NCBI GenBank assembly: GCA_025963955.1
Contig: JAOPZU010000509.1
Location: 1-6,031, forward strand
DNA: 6,031 nt
DNA from: Solirubrobacterales bacterium
GTDB taxonomy: Bacteria > Actinomycetota > Thermoleophilia > Solirubrobacterales > Solirubrobacteraceae
Reading direction: 5' to 3'
The notes beneath the pieces are model-generated. The model was not told the DNA's origin. It saw only the letters and a program-made list of their open reading frames with translations, and did not search any database. Positions 1-6,031 of this stretch are shown here, piece by piece (the stretch's first letter is position 1; the number at the start of each line of letters is the position of its first letter). The translations under genes were made by a program, and so were the position numbers.

Positions 1-12
1 ATTGCCCGGGCG

Positions 13-40
13 GGTTCGTCCGGGGGTCATTCTCGGGCAC
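13..40 (+). promoter_or_regulatory. Candidate SigB/SigF-like promoter of the first small paralogue
   Basis: GGTTCG (13-18) is followed after 16 nt by GGGCAC (35-40), and the likely ATG is at 50. General-stress sigma factors of the SigB/SigF group use roughly GGTTT, a 14-16 nt spacer and GGGTAT, so both boxes match in part; the -10 box has C for the usual T at position 4. The same arrangement precedes the downstream paralogue, which is the main reason to believe it. The -10 box ends 9 nt before the ATG, so transcription would begin at or near the start codon. No Shine-Dalgarno sequence is visible. This is inferred from two instances only. Confidence 0.35.
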
Positions 41-49
41 CACCACCGT

Positions 50-265
50 ATGACCGACATGGACAAGACGCACACCGGCGCCCCGCACGACTCCGCGGCC
101 CGCGAGCCCCTCGGCCCCTTCACGCCGGACGCCGAGACGGACCTGGGCGACACGCCGGAGGTGCACGACGAGATCACCGTGCACGACCTGCCCCGCGACC
201 ACCCGGGCCGCGCCACCCTGGTCCGCGAGGCGGGCCTCACCGGGACGGGTCGCGGCAACCGCTGA
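50..265 (+). CDS. Small acidic protein of unknown family, paralogue 1
   Basis: Encodes 71 residues of unknown function; I do not recognise the family. The protein is hydrophilic, with 14 Asp/Glu, several His, no Cys, no signal peptide and no membrane segment, so it is probably cytoplasmic and perhaps partly disordered. Its core, GAPHDS through HPGRA, matches the next gene at 40 of 46 residues, including an unbroken 16-residue block that contains EVHDEITVHDLP. At least 14 of the 40 identical residues use different synonymous codons, so selection has acted on the protein. The ATG at 50 is chosen because it aligns with the paralogue's start. An in-frame TTG at position 2 would add 16 residues that the paralogue lacks, and an ATG at 59 is a weaker alternative. 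The C-terminal tail after HPGRA (Gly/Arg-rich here) diverges. Confidence 0.75.
   Translation: MTDMDKTHTGAPHDSAAREPLGPFTPDAETDLGDTPEVHDEITVHDLPRDHPGRATLVREAGLTGTGRGNR
164..189 (+). repeat. Direct repeat copy 1 inside the small paralogues
   Basis: A 26-bp stretch here is identical to 433-458, an offset of 269 nt. It encodes the HDEITVHDL core of both small proteins. The start codons are 266 nt apart, so the second gene has one extra codon in its N-terminal part. This is the best-conserved part of a tandem gene duplication, not a mobile-element repeat. Confidence 0.8.
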
Positions 266-280
266 CGCCGCCCCCGCGCC

Positions 281-306
281 GGTTCGCCCGCGAGCGGACC
301 GGGCAT
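281..306 (+). promoter_or_regulatory. Candidate SigB/SigF-like promoter of the second small paralogue, overlapping a hairpin
   Basis: GGTTCG (281-286), a 14-nt spacer and GGGCAT (301-306) lie 9 nt ahead of the ATG at 316, the same -10-to-ATG distance as in the upstream paralogue. GGGCAT matches the SigB-type -10 GGGTAT at five of six bases. No Shine-Dalgarno sequence lies between the box and the ATG, so a leaderless or nearly leaderless mRNA is likely if the promoter is real. The stretch 281-300 can also fold as a 7-bp stem (281-287 with 294-300, one G-U pair, 6-nt loop). It could therefore instead act on the 3' end of the first gene's transcript. Confidence 0.38.
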
Positions 307-315
307 ACGCGCGGC

Positions 316-534
316 ATGGCCGACGACCCCCAGACCGACCACGACGGAGCTCCTCACGACTCCGAGGCGCGCGAGCCCCTCGGACCGGCGACGCCCGACG
401 AGGAGACCGAAGCGGGCGACACGCCCGAGGTCCACGACGAGATCACCGTGCACGACCTCCCGAAGGACCACCCCGGCCGCGCGGCGCTGGCCGCCGAGAC
501 CGGACACGACGGGACGTCGGAGGGCACGGAGTAG
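316..534 (+). CDS. Small acidic protein of unknown family, paralogue 2
   Basis: Encodes 72 residues; family unknown to me. It is more acidic than its neighbour: 21 Asp/Glu against 3 Lys/Arg, plus 6 His. It has no Cys, no hydrophobic segment and no signal peptide. The shared core runs from GAPHDS to HPGRA and carries REPLGP, a Thr/Asp/Glu stretch, the block GDTPEVHDEITVHDLP, then (R/K)DHPGRA. The spaced His-Asp pairs could suggest metal or cation binding, but no known metal-site signature is evident, so no function is claimed. The ATG at 316 lies 50 nt after the first gene's stop and has its own promoter-like boxes. The gene converges on purK and ends in TAG 30 nt before purK's stop. The Thr/Ser/Glu-rich tail differs from that of paralogue 1. 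Confidence 0.78.
   Translation: MADDPQTDHDGAPHDSEAREPLGPATPDEETEAGDTPEVHDEITVHDLPKDHPGRAALAAETGHDGTSEGTE
433..458 (+). repeat. Direct repeat copy 2 inside the small paralogues
   Basis: Identical over 26 bp to 164-189. It marks the best-conserved coding part of the tandem duplication. On either side the two genes differ mostly at third codon positions. Confidence 0.8.
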
Positions 535-536
535 CT

Positions 537-563
537 CTGGCCGGCGGCCGCCGGCCGGCGGCC
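537..563. terminator. GC-rich palindrome between convergent genes, probable bidirectional terminator
   Basis: The 30 nt between the TAG at 534 and the purK stop at 565 are almost entirely inverted repeat. Two perfect 18-bp palindromes overlap: GGCCGGCGGCCGCCGGCC at 539-556 and GGCCGCCGGCCGGCGGCC at 546-563. Each can form a stem of about 7 bp with a GGCC loop, and they exclude one another. No T-run follows on either strand, so this is not a classical intrinsic terminator. Strong hairpins without a U-tract are common between convergent genes in high-GC actinomycetes, and the position suits termination from both sides. Confidence 0.55.
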
Positions 564-564
564 C

Positions 565-1698
565 TCAGTCGGAGCCGCCGAGGACGGCGGCGACCTTCCG
601 CGCACGCCCGAGCGTCTCCTCCACCGAGTCCCCGACCGCGTTGACGTGGCCGAGCTTGCGCCCGGGACGGTGGCCCTTGCCGTACAGGTGCAGCGACGTG
701 CGGTCCGTGGCGACGGCGTCGGCGAAATCCTCCGCGCTCCACGGCGCCGCGCCGCCGAGGACGTTGACCATCACCGCGACGTCGACTGTCGGCTCGGTGG
801 CGCCGAGCGGCAGGTCGAGCACGGCGCGCAGGTGCTGCTCGAACTGATCGGTGATGCAGCTGTCCATCGTCACGTGACCGGAGTTGTGCGGGCGGCAGGC
901 GAGCTCGTTGACGAGCAGCTCGCCGCCGGCGTCCACGAAGAACTCGACCGCCATGACTCCCGTGAGCTCGACGTGCTCGGCCAGCCGCTCCGCGAGCGCG
1001 CGCGCCCGGTCGGTGAGCGGGGATCCGGCCGCGAGGATGACCTCGGTGCAGATGCCCTCGACCTGCGTCGTGCGGAAGACCGGCCACGAGCGCAGCGACC
1101 CCCCGGGCCGGCGCGCCACCATCACGGCAAGCTCCTCGCGGATGTCGACGAGCTCCTCGACCATGAAGCCGTCGCCGGCGGCGAGCACCTCGGCGGCCTC
1201 ACGCGCATCCCGGACGATCCACACGCCACGGCCGTCGTAGCCCCCGCGACTGGTCTTCAGGACCACGGGCCAGCCGTGCTCGGCGGCGAACGCCTGCACC
1301 TGCGCGACGTCGTGCACCGCGGCGAACGCCGGGATCCCGAACCCGCGGCCCTCGAGCGCCGTGCGGGCCACGAGCTTGTCCTGCGCGAGCACCTTGGTGG
1401 CAGGGGCCGGACGGACCGGAACCGGCGACGCGGCCTCCAGCCTCACGAGGTCGTCCGGGTCCGCGAGCTCATGGTCGAACGTGACGACGTCGACGCCCGA
1501 GTTCGCGAAGGCCACGAGGTCGTCCGCCGAGGTCCACGTCCCGTCGAACCGCTCAGCCCCCGCGGCCGCGGCCGCACACCCGGGGTCGGGATCCAGGACC
1601 ACGACCCTGATCGCGAGGCTGATCGCGGCCTGGTGCAGCATCCGCGCCAGCTGACCGCCCCCGACCACGCCGACGACGCCGGTCGTGCCGGCGCTCAT
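565..1698 (-). CDS. purK: N5-carboxyaminoimidazole ribonucleotide synthase PurK
   Basis: Cytoplasmic ATP-grasp enzyme of de novo purine synthesis. It uses ATP and bicarbonate to carboxylate aminoimidazole ribonucleotide (AIR) to N5-CAIR, the substrate of PurE next door. The 377 residues are a normal length. Visible family features are the N-terminal GGGQLARM (13-20), VTFDHE (72-77), the ATP-grasp Lys148, the Gly-rich loop GGYDGRG (152-158), VEE (180-182), NE (264-265) with RPHNSGH (269-275), and the C-terminal [13 protein letters not shown] (339-351). From memory, the usual forms are VTFEHE and a Trp after the second His of HNSGH; here they read VTFDHE and HNSGHV, which are mild departures. 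The ATG at 1698 overlaps the purE stop as ATGA, with GGGGGAA upstream as a ribosome binding site, so the two are translationally coupled. Confidence 0.95.
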   Translation of the reverse strand: MSAGTTGVVGVVGGGQLARMLHQAAISLAIRVVVLDPDPGCAAAAAGAERFDGTWTSADDLVAFANSGVDVVTFDHELADPDDLVRLEAASPVPVRPAPATKVLAQDKLVARTALEGRGFGIPAFAAVHDVAQVQAFAAEHGWPVVLKTSRGGYDGRGVWIVRDAREAAEVLAAGDGFMVEELVDIREELAVMVARRPGGSLRSWPVFRTTQVEGICTEVILAAGSPLTDRARALAERLAEHVELTGVMAVEFFVDAGGELLVNELACRPHNSGHVTMDSCITDQFEQHLRAVLDLPLGATEPTVDVAVMVNVLGGAAPWSAEDFADAVATDRTSLHLYGKGHRPGRKLGHVNAVGDSVEETLGRARKVAAVLGGSD

Positions 1699-2198
1699 CC
1701 GATTCCCCCGAGCTCGCCCTGGAGGCGCGCGTCCTTCGCGCGGGCCTGGTCGGCGAGGTCGGCCTGAAAGGCCACCATGCGCTCGCGCAGCACCGGGTCG
1801 CCCGCGGCGAGGATCCGCACGGCCAGCAGGCCGGCGTTCCGCGCGCCGTCGACCGCCACGGTGGCCACGGGAACCCCGGCCGGCATCTGGACGATCGACA
1901 GCAGCGCGTCCATCCCGTCGAGCTTCGTGATGGCGACGGGCACGCCGATGACCGGCAGCGGGGTGAGTGACGCCACCATGCCGGGGAGATGCGCCGCCCC
2001 ACCGGCACCGGCCACGATGACCTCGAGGCCGCGGCCCGCCGCTTCCCGCGCGTAGGCGACCATGTCCTCCGGGGTCCGGTGCGCCGAGACGACACGCGCC
2101 TCCCAGGCGACGTCGAACTCCGCGATCGCCTCGGCGGCCGCCCTCATGACCGGCCAGTCGGAATCCGATCCCATGATGACGGCGGCGCGGGTGCCCAT
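1695..2198 (-). CDS. purE: N5-carboxyaminoimidazole ribonucleotide mutase PurE (class I)
   Basis: Moves the carboxyl group of N5-CAIR to carbon 4, giving CAIR, the step after PurK in purine synthesis; class I enzymes are cytoplasmic octamers. Class I motifs are clear: GSDSDW (10-15), SAHRTP (38-43) with catalytic-type His40, and [10 protein letters not shown] (65-74) with His70. [14 protein letters not shown] and [10 protein letters not shown] follow in the C-terminal half. The ATG at 2198 gives 167 residues, typical of the family, and puts the first beta strand at residue 4. An in-frame GTG at 2231 would add 11 residues with no homology sense. Neither start has a Shine-Dalgarno sequence; the bases just before the ATG read CCACCT. 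Initiation may therefore be leaderless or depend on ribosomes arriving from hspR. Confidence 0.95.
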   Translation of the reverse strand: MGTRAAVIMGSDSDWPVMRAAAEAIAEFDVAWEARVVSAHRTPEDMVAYAREAAGRGLEVIVAGAGGAAHLPGMVASLTPLPVIGVPVAITKLDGMDALLSIVQMPAGVPVATVAVDGARNAGLLAVRILAAGDPVLRERMVAFQADLADQARAKDARLQGELGGIG

Positions 2199-2245
2199 AG
2201 GTGGCTGTTCTAGCAGGCGCCTGCCGCGCACACGGAGCGGCCGCG
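2199..2245 (-). promoter_or_regulatory. hspR-purE gap with a weak possible purE promoter and a 12-bp palindrome
   Basis: This 47-nt gap separates the heat-shock operon from purEK. On the minus strand TAGAAC (2207-2212) matches TATAAT at four of six positions and ends 8 nt before the purE ATG, which would suit a leaderless transcript. No convincing -35 box lies 17-18 nt further upstream. Beside it is the perfect palindrome GCAGGCGCCTGC (2213-2224), which could be an operator half or chance in this base composition. It lacks room for a stable loop and has no T-run, so I do not call it a terminator. Confidence 0.25.
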
Positions 2246-2731
2246 TCAGTCCCGGTCGACGCGGATGCGCCGGGACCCGGGACGCTGCGCCGGCACGATC
2301 TCGGCGGCCGTCTGGCGGTAGGGCACGATCTCTGCTCGGAAGGACCGGCGGACGGCCTCGATCTCCTGCTCCATCTCCGCGCGCATCTCCTGCGAGCGCT
2401 GCTCCAGCGCCTGCAGCCGGGCGGTCGCGCGCTCGAGCTGCTCCTCGAGCTCCAGCACCCGCTCGACGCCCGCGAGGTTGAGGCCGAGCTCCCCGGTCAT
2501 CTCCTGGATCCGGCGCAGCTTCTCCACGTCCGACTGCGAGTAGAGCCGCGTCCCCTTCGCCGAGCGCTGCGGCTCGATGAGCCCGCGCTGCTCGTACATG
2601 CGCAGCGTCTGCGGGTGCATCTCCGCAAGCTCGGCGGCGACGGAGATCATGAAGACCCCGCGGTCGTCCGAGATGGTGATCCGCGTCGTCGTGCGCGTCG
2701 TCCGCCCGGTCGGCCGCTCCTGGTCGCTCAT
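2246..2731 (-). CDS. hspR: MerR-family heat-shock repressor HspR
   Basis: DNA-binding repressor of the dnaK operon. In characterised actinomycetes HspR binds HAIR inverted repeats upstream of dnaK, with DnaK as co-repressor, and controls its own synthesis. The protein has 161 residues. Residues 1-24 form a Thr/Arg-rich arm. Residues 26 to about 95 are a MerR winged helix with [42 protein letters not shown] and [16 protein letters not shown] coiled-coil helix of Glu, Arg and Leu runs to about 128, then a basic tail with AEIVP twice. The ATG at 2731 overlaps the dnaJ stop as ATGA, with GGGAGAGG upstream as ribosome binding site. A longer open frame continues upstream to 3436 but only shadows dnaJ. 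No HAIR site is seen in this window; it is expected beyond the right edge. Confidence 0.93.
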   Translation of the reverse strand: MSDQERPTGRTTRTTTRITISDDRGVFMISVAAELAEMHPQTLRMYEQRGLIEPQRSAKGTRLYSQSDVEKLRRIQEMTGELGLNLAGVERVLELEEQLERATARLQALEQRSQEMRAEMEQEIEAVRRSFRAEIVPYRQTAAEIVPAQRPGSRRIRVDRD

Positions 2732-3927
2732 CCCTCTGCCTCTCCCTTGCCCTTCGCGTCGGCCTCGGGGGGCGTGGCCGCCTTGAACAAGCGCGCCCGC
2801 GGATCCCCGCGCATCACCTTCGACAGCTTGTCGACCGCGTCGGACTGCTCCTTCGACAGGTCGCCCGGGACGTCGATGACGAAGCGGTAGTGGATGTCGC
2901 CGTGGGTCGCCCCACCGGCGGCGCCGAGCTTCGGCGGCCCCTCGCCGCGCAGGCGCTGCACGGTTCCGGAGTGTGTGCCCGGCGGGACGCGCAGCTTCTT
3001 GCGCCCGTTGAGCGTCGGGACCTCGACCTCGGCGCCGCGCGCGGCCTCCGGGAAGCTGATCGGGACCTCGACCTCGACGTTGTCGCCCTTGCGCTCGAAG
3101 ATCGCCGACTCCTCCACGTGCGTCAGGACGAACAGGTCCCCGGGAGGACCGCCGTTCGGGGACGCCTCGCCCTTGCCGTTGATGCGCACCCTGGAGCCCT
3201 CGCGGACCCCCGGCGGGATGTTGACGCGGTACTTCTTGACGGTCCGGATCGAGCCCTGCCCGCGGCAGGTCGCGCACGGGTCCTCGATGATCGTCCCGCC
3301 GCCGCCGCACTGCGAGCACGGCGTGGAGATCGAGAAGACGCCCTGGCCCTGCGCCTCCACCCCGCGGCCCTGGCAGCGCGGGCAGACCTTCGGGGACGTG
3401 CCGGGCTTCGCGCCCGTCCCGTGGCAGGTACCGCACGTCTGGGCGGTCGGGACGGTCAGGGAGACCTGCACACCGTCCATCGCCTGCTGGAAGCTGACCT
3501 GCACCGAGGTCTCCACGTCCCGGCCCTTCTCGGGCCGGGTGCGGCGCGGGCCGCCCCCGCCCGGGCGACCCGAGGAGCCCCCCGGGGTCGAGCCGAACAG
3601 GTCGCTCAGGATGTCCGTGATCCCGCCGCCGCCGGGGAAGCCAGCCCCCCCGCCGAAGCCGCCGCCGGCCGCGCCACCGCTGCCGCCGGGACCGCCGCCG
3701 CCGAAGATGCCCGTCAGGCCACCGCGGTCGTACTGCTTGCGCTTCTCGGCGTCCCCGAGCACGTCGTACGCGCCCTGGACCTGCTTGAAGCGCTCCTCCG
3801 CGCTCGCGTTGTCGGGGTTGCGGTCCGGGTGGTACTGGCGCGCGAGCTTCCGGTACGCCTTCTTGATCTCCTCCGGCGTCGCCTTCTTGTCGACGCCGAG
3901 CGTCTTGTAGAGATCCTCGCGGGCCAT
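2728..3927 (-). CDS. dnaJ: Chaperone DnaJ (type I Hsp40)
   Basis: Co-chaperone that delivers unfolded clients to DnaK and triggers its ATP hydrolysis. All domains of a type I Hsp40 are present in 399 residues. The J domain (1-68) has HPD at 33-35. A Gly-rich linker (71-126) includes the hydrophobic patch [10 protein letters not shown]. Four zinc-finger repeats follow, with Cys at 165/168, 182/185, 204/207 and 218/221, all in CxxCxGxG form. Two C-terminal beta domains bind substrate, and a short charged tail ends in KGKGEAEG. The linker is nearly pure Gly with few Phe, more Gly-dominated than in E. coli DnaJ. The ATG at 3927 shares its A with the grpE stop (TAATG), and AAGGTGG lies about 13 nt upstream. 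Actinomycetes often carry a second dnaJ elsewhere; this is the operon copy. Confidence 0.97.
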   Translation of the reverse strand: MAREDLYKTLGVDKKATPEEIKKAYRKLARQYHPDRNPDNASAEERFKQVQGAYDVLGDAEKRKQYDRGGLTGIFGGGGPGGSGGAAGGGFGGGAGFPGGGGITDILSDLFGSTPGGSSGRPGGGGPRRTRPEKGRDVETSVQVSFQQAMDGVQVSLTVPTAQTCGTCHGTGAKPGTSPKVCPRCQGRGVEAQGQGVFSISTPCSQCGGGGTIIEDPCATCRGQGSIRTVKKYRVNIPPGVREGSRVRINGKGEASPNGGPPGDLFVLTHVEESAIFERKGDNVEVEVPISFPEAARGAEVEVPTLNGRKKLRVPPGTHSGTVQRLRGEGPPKLGAAGGATHGDIHYRFVIDVPGDLSKEQSDAVDKLSKVMRGDPRARLFKAATPPEADAKGKGEAEG

Positions 3928-4550
3928 TACGCCGACACGACCACCTTCGCGGCGCGCAGCACGGTCTCGCCGTGGACGTACCCCGGCTGGAAGACGTCGA
4001 TCACGGTGCCCGGGGGCGTGTTCTCCTTCGGCTGCTGGGTGAGCGCCTCGTGCCGGTGCGGATCGAACGGCGCGCCGAGGGGGATGTCCACGGTGATGCC
4101 GACCCGCGTCAGCGCGGCCGTCAACTCGGCCTGGACCAGCCGGATGCCCTTGGTCAGCGTGTGCTCCTCGTCGCCCTCGGCCGCCTCCACGGCGGCGAGC
4201 GCCCGGTCGAGGTTGTCGAGCGCCGGCAGCAGCTCCTTGGCCAGCTTCGCGACCCCGCGATTCTCGGCCACGCCGACGTCGCGGCGGGACCGCTTGCGCA
4301 GGTTGTCCATCTCGGCCGCCGAGCGCAGGTAGAGGTCCTGGTAGTCGGGCGCGGCGGGGGCCTCCGCGGGGGACTCCCCCTCCGGGGACCCCACCCCGGG
4401 GGCCGGCGCGGCGTCCCCCTCCTCGACGAGCGCGCCCGTGGAGCCGTCCTCGGCGGCCACGGCGGAGGCCGCCTCGGCGGCCTCCTCGCTCACGAGCTCC
4501 GCGTCGAGGACGGGCTCCTCCTGGGGGGTGTTCTGATCCGCGTCGGACAT
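3927..4550 (-). CDS. grpE: Nucleotide exchange factor GrpE
   Basis: Dimeric exchange factor that releases ADP from DnaK and resets the chaperone cycle. The 207 residues comprise an acidic, Ala/Glu/Pro-rich disordered N-terminal region (1-68), a long helix from about 69 ([19 protein letters not shown] onward) and the four-helix section. The C-terminal beta domain carries the family signature near 162-206, including [22 protein letters not shown] and [10 protein letters not shown]. The ATG at 4550 lies 3 nt after the dnaK stop; GAGGGCAGG inside the end of dnaK supplies the ribosome binding site, so translation is coupled. Residues 2-5 (SDAD) and 12-22 ([11 protein letters not shown]) resemble the last residues of DnaK encoded just upstream, an unusual local likeness treated under findings. 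Confidence 0.97.
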   Translation of the reverse strand: MSDADQNTPQEEPVLDAELVSEEAAEAASAVAAEDGSTGALVEEGDAAPAPGVGSPEGESPAEAPAAPDYQDLYLRSAAEMDNLRKRSRRDVGVAENRGVAKLAKELLPALDNLDRALAAVEAAEGDEEHTLTKGIRLVQAELTAALTRVGITVDIPLGAPFDPHRHEALTQQPKENTPPGTVIDVFQPGYVHGETVLRAAKVVVSA

Positions 4551-4553
4551 GGG

Positions 4554-6031
<1,478 letters not shown>

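Noticed and set aside
2..49. TTG start at position 2 extending the first small protein
   Set aside because: The extra 16 residues have no counterpart in the paralogue, and they would be translated from the promoter-like boxes shared by both genes.
1556..1577. GCGGCC-rich palindromic run inside purK
   Set aside because: It encodes an Ala-rich run (CAAAAAG) in PurK; the palindromic look follows from GCG/GCC codons, with no sign of a regulatory role.
646..1767. Long plus-strand open frame of 373 codons across purK
   Set aside because: It lies exactly antisense to purK, whose motifs are unmistakable. Its translation is Arg/Gly/Ala/Asp-rich with no recognisable domain; long antisense frames are expected at this G+C content.
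2199..2231. GTG at 2231 as the purE start
   Set aside because: It adds 11 residues ahead of a family-typical N-terminus and has no Shine-Dalgarno sequence. I keep ATG 2198, but this is not certain.
2732..3436. N-terminal extension of hspR upstream to 3436 in the same frame
   Set aside because: The extension overlaps dnaJ in another frame and is Arg/Gly/Ala-rich. The ATG at 2731 has a good ribosome binding site and gives the normal HspR length.
3541..3720. GGC/GCC-rich low-complexity tract that looks like a tandem repeat
   Set aside because: It encodes the Gly-rich linker of DnaJ, a normal feature of type I Hsp40 proteins.
2890..4332. Long plus-strand open frame of 480 codons across dnaJ and grpE
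   Set aside because: It spans two real genes and their junction on the other strand, and its composition is Arg/Ala/Leu/Asp-biased without motifs. It is a shadow of codon bias.
4440..4500. GGCGGCC/GGCCGCC inverted repeats near the start of grpE
   Set aside because: They arise from Ala/Glu codons in the disordered GrpE N-terminus, and no specific structure stands out over base composition.

Overview
The window is a very GC-rich, gene-dense bacterial segment, about 70% G+C by eye. It most likely comes from an actinomycete (Actinomycetota). The best evidence is the gene order dnaK-grpE-dnaJ-hspR, in which a MerR-type heat-shock repressor gene closes the chaperone operon. That order is a hallmark of the phylum. 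A deep lineage such as Thermoleophilia is my guess; nothing in the window proves it.

Layout, right to left along the minus strand. (1) A dnaK gene enters from the right edge; its 5' end, and so the operon promoter, lies outside the window. grpE, dnaJ and hspR follow with almost no space: a 3-nt gap, a TAATG stop/start junction and an ATGA overlap. DnaK, GrpE and DnaJ form the ATP-driven Hsp70 folding cycle, and HspR should repress the whole unit when free DnaK is plentiful. (2) After a 47-nt gap come purE and purK, also joined by an ATGA overlap. They carry out the two-step carboxylation of aminoimidazole ribonucleotide in de novo purine synthesis. They may be read through from the heat-shock operon or use their own weak promoter in the gap.

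The left end, plus strand, holds two tandem small genes (50-265 and 316-534) for acidic, histidine-containing proteins of 71 and 72 residues that are close paralogues of each other. I do not recognise the family. Each is preceded at the same distance by a GGTTCG...GGGCA(T/C) pair that resembles a general-stress (SigB/SigF-type) promoter, with no Shine-Dalgarno sequence, so leaderless stress-induced transcripts are possible. The second gene converges on purK over 30 nt holding a very GC-rich palindrome, probably a bidirectional terminator.

The only part of the window that looks undescribed to me is the small-paralogue pair. The rest is conserved housekeeping and chaperone machinery with a few local oddities. 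No RNA genes, CRISPR arrays or mobile elements were seen, and there is no gene-free stretch longer than 50 nt.
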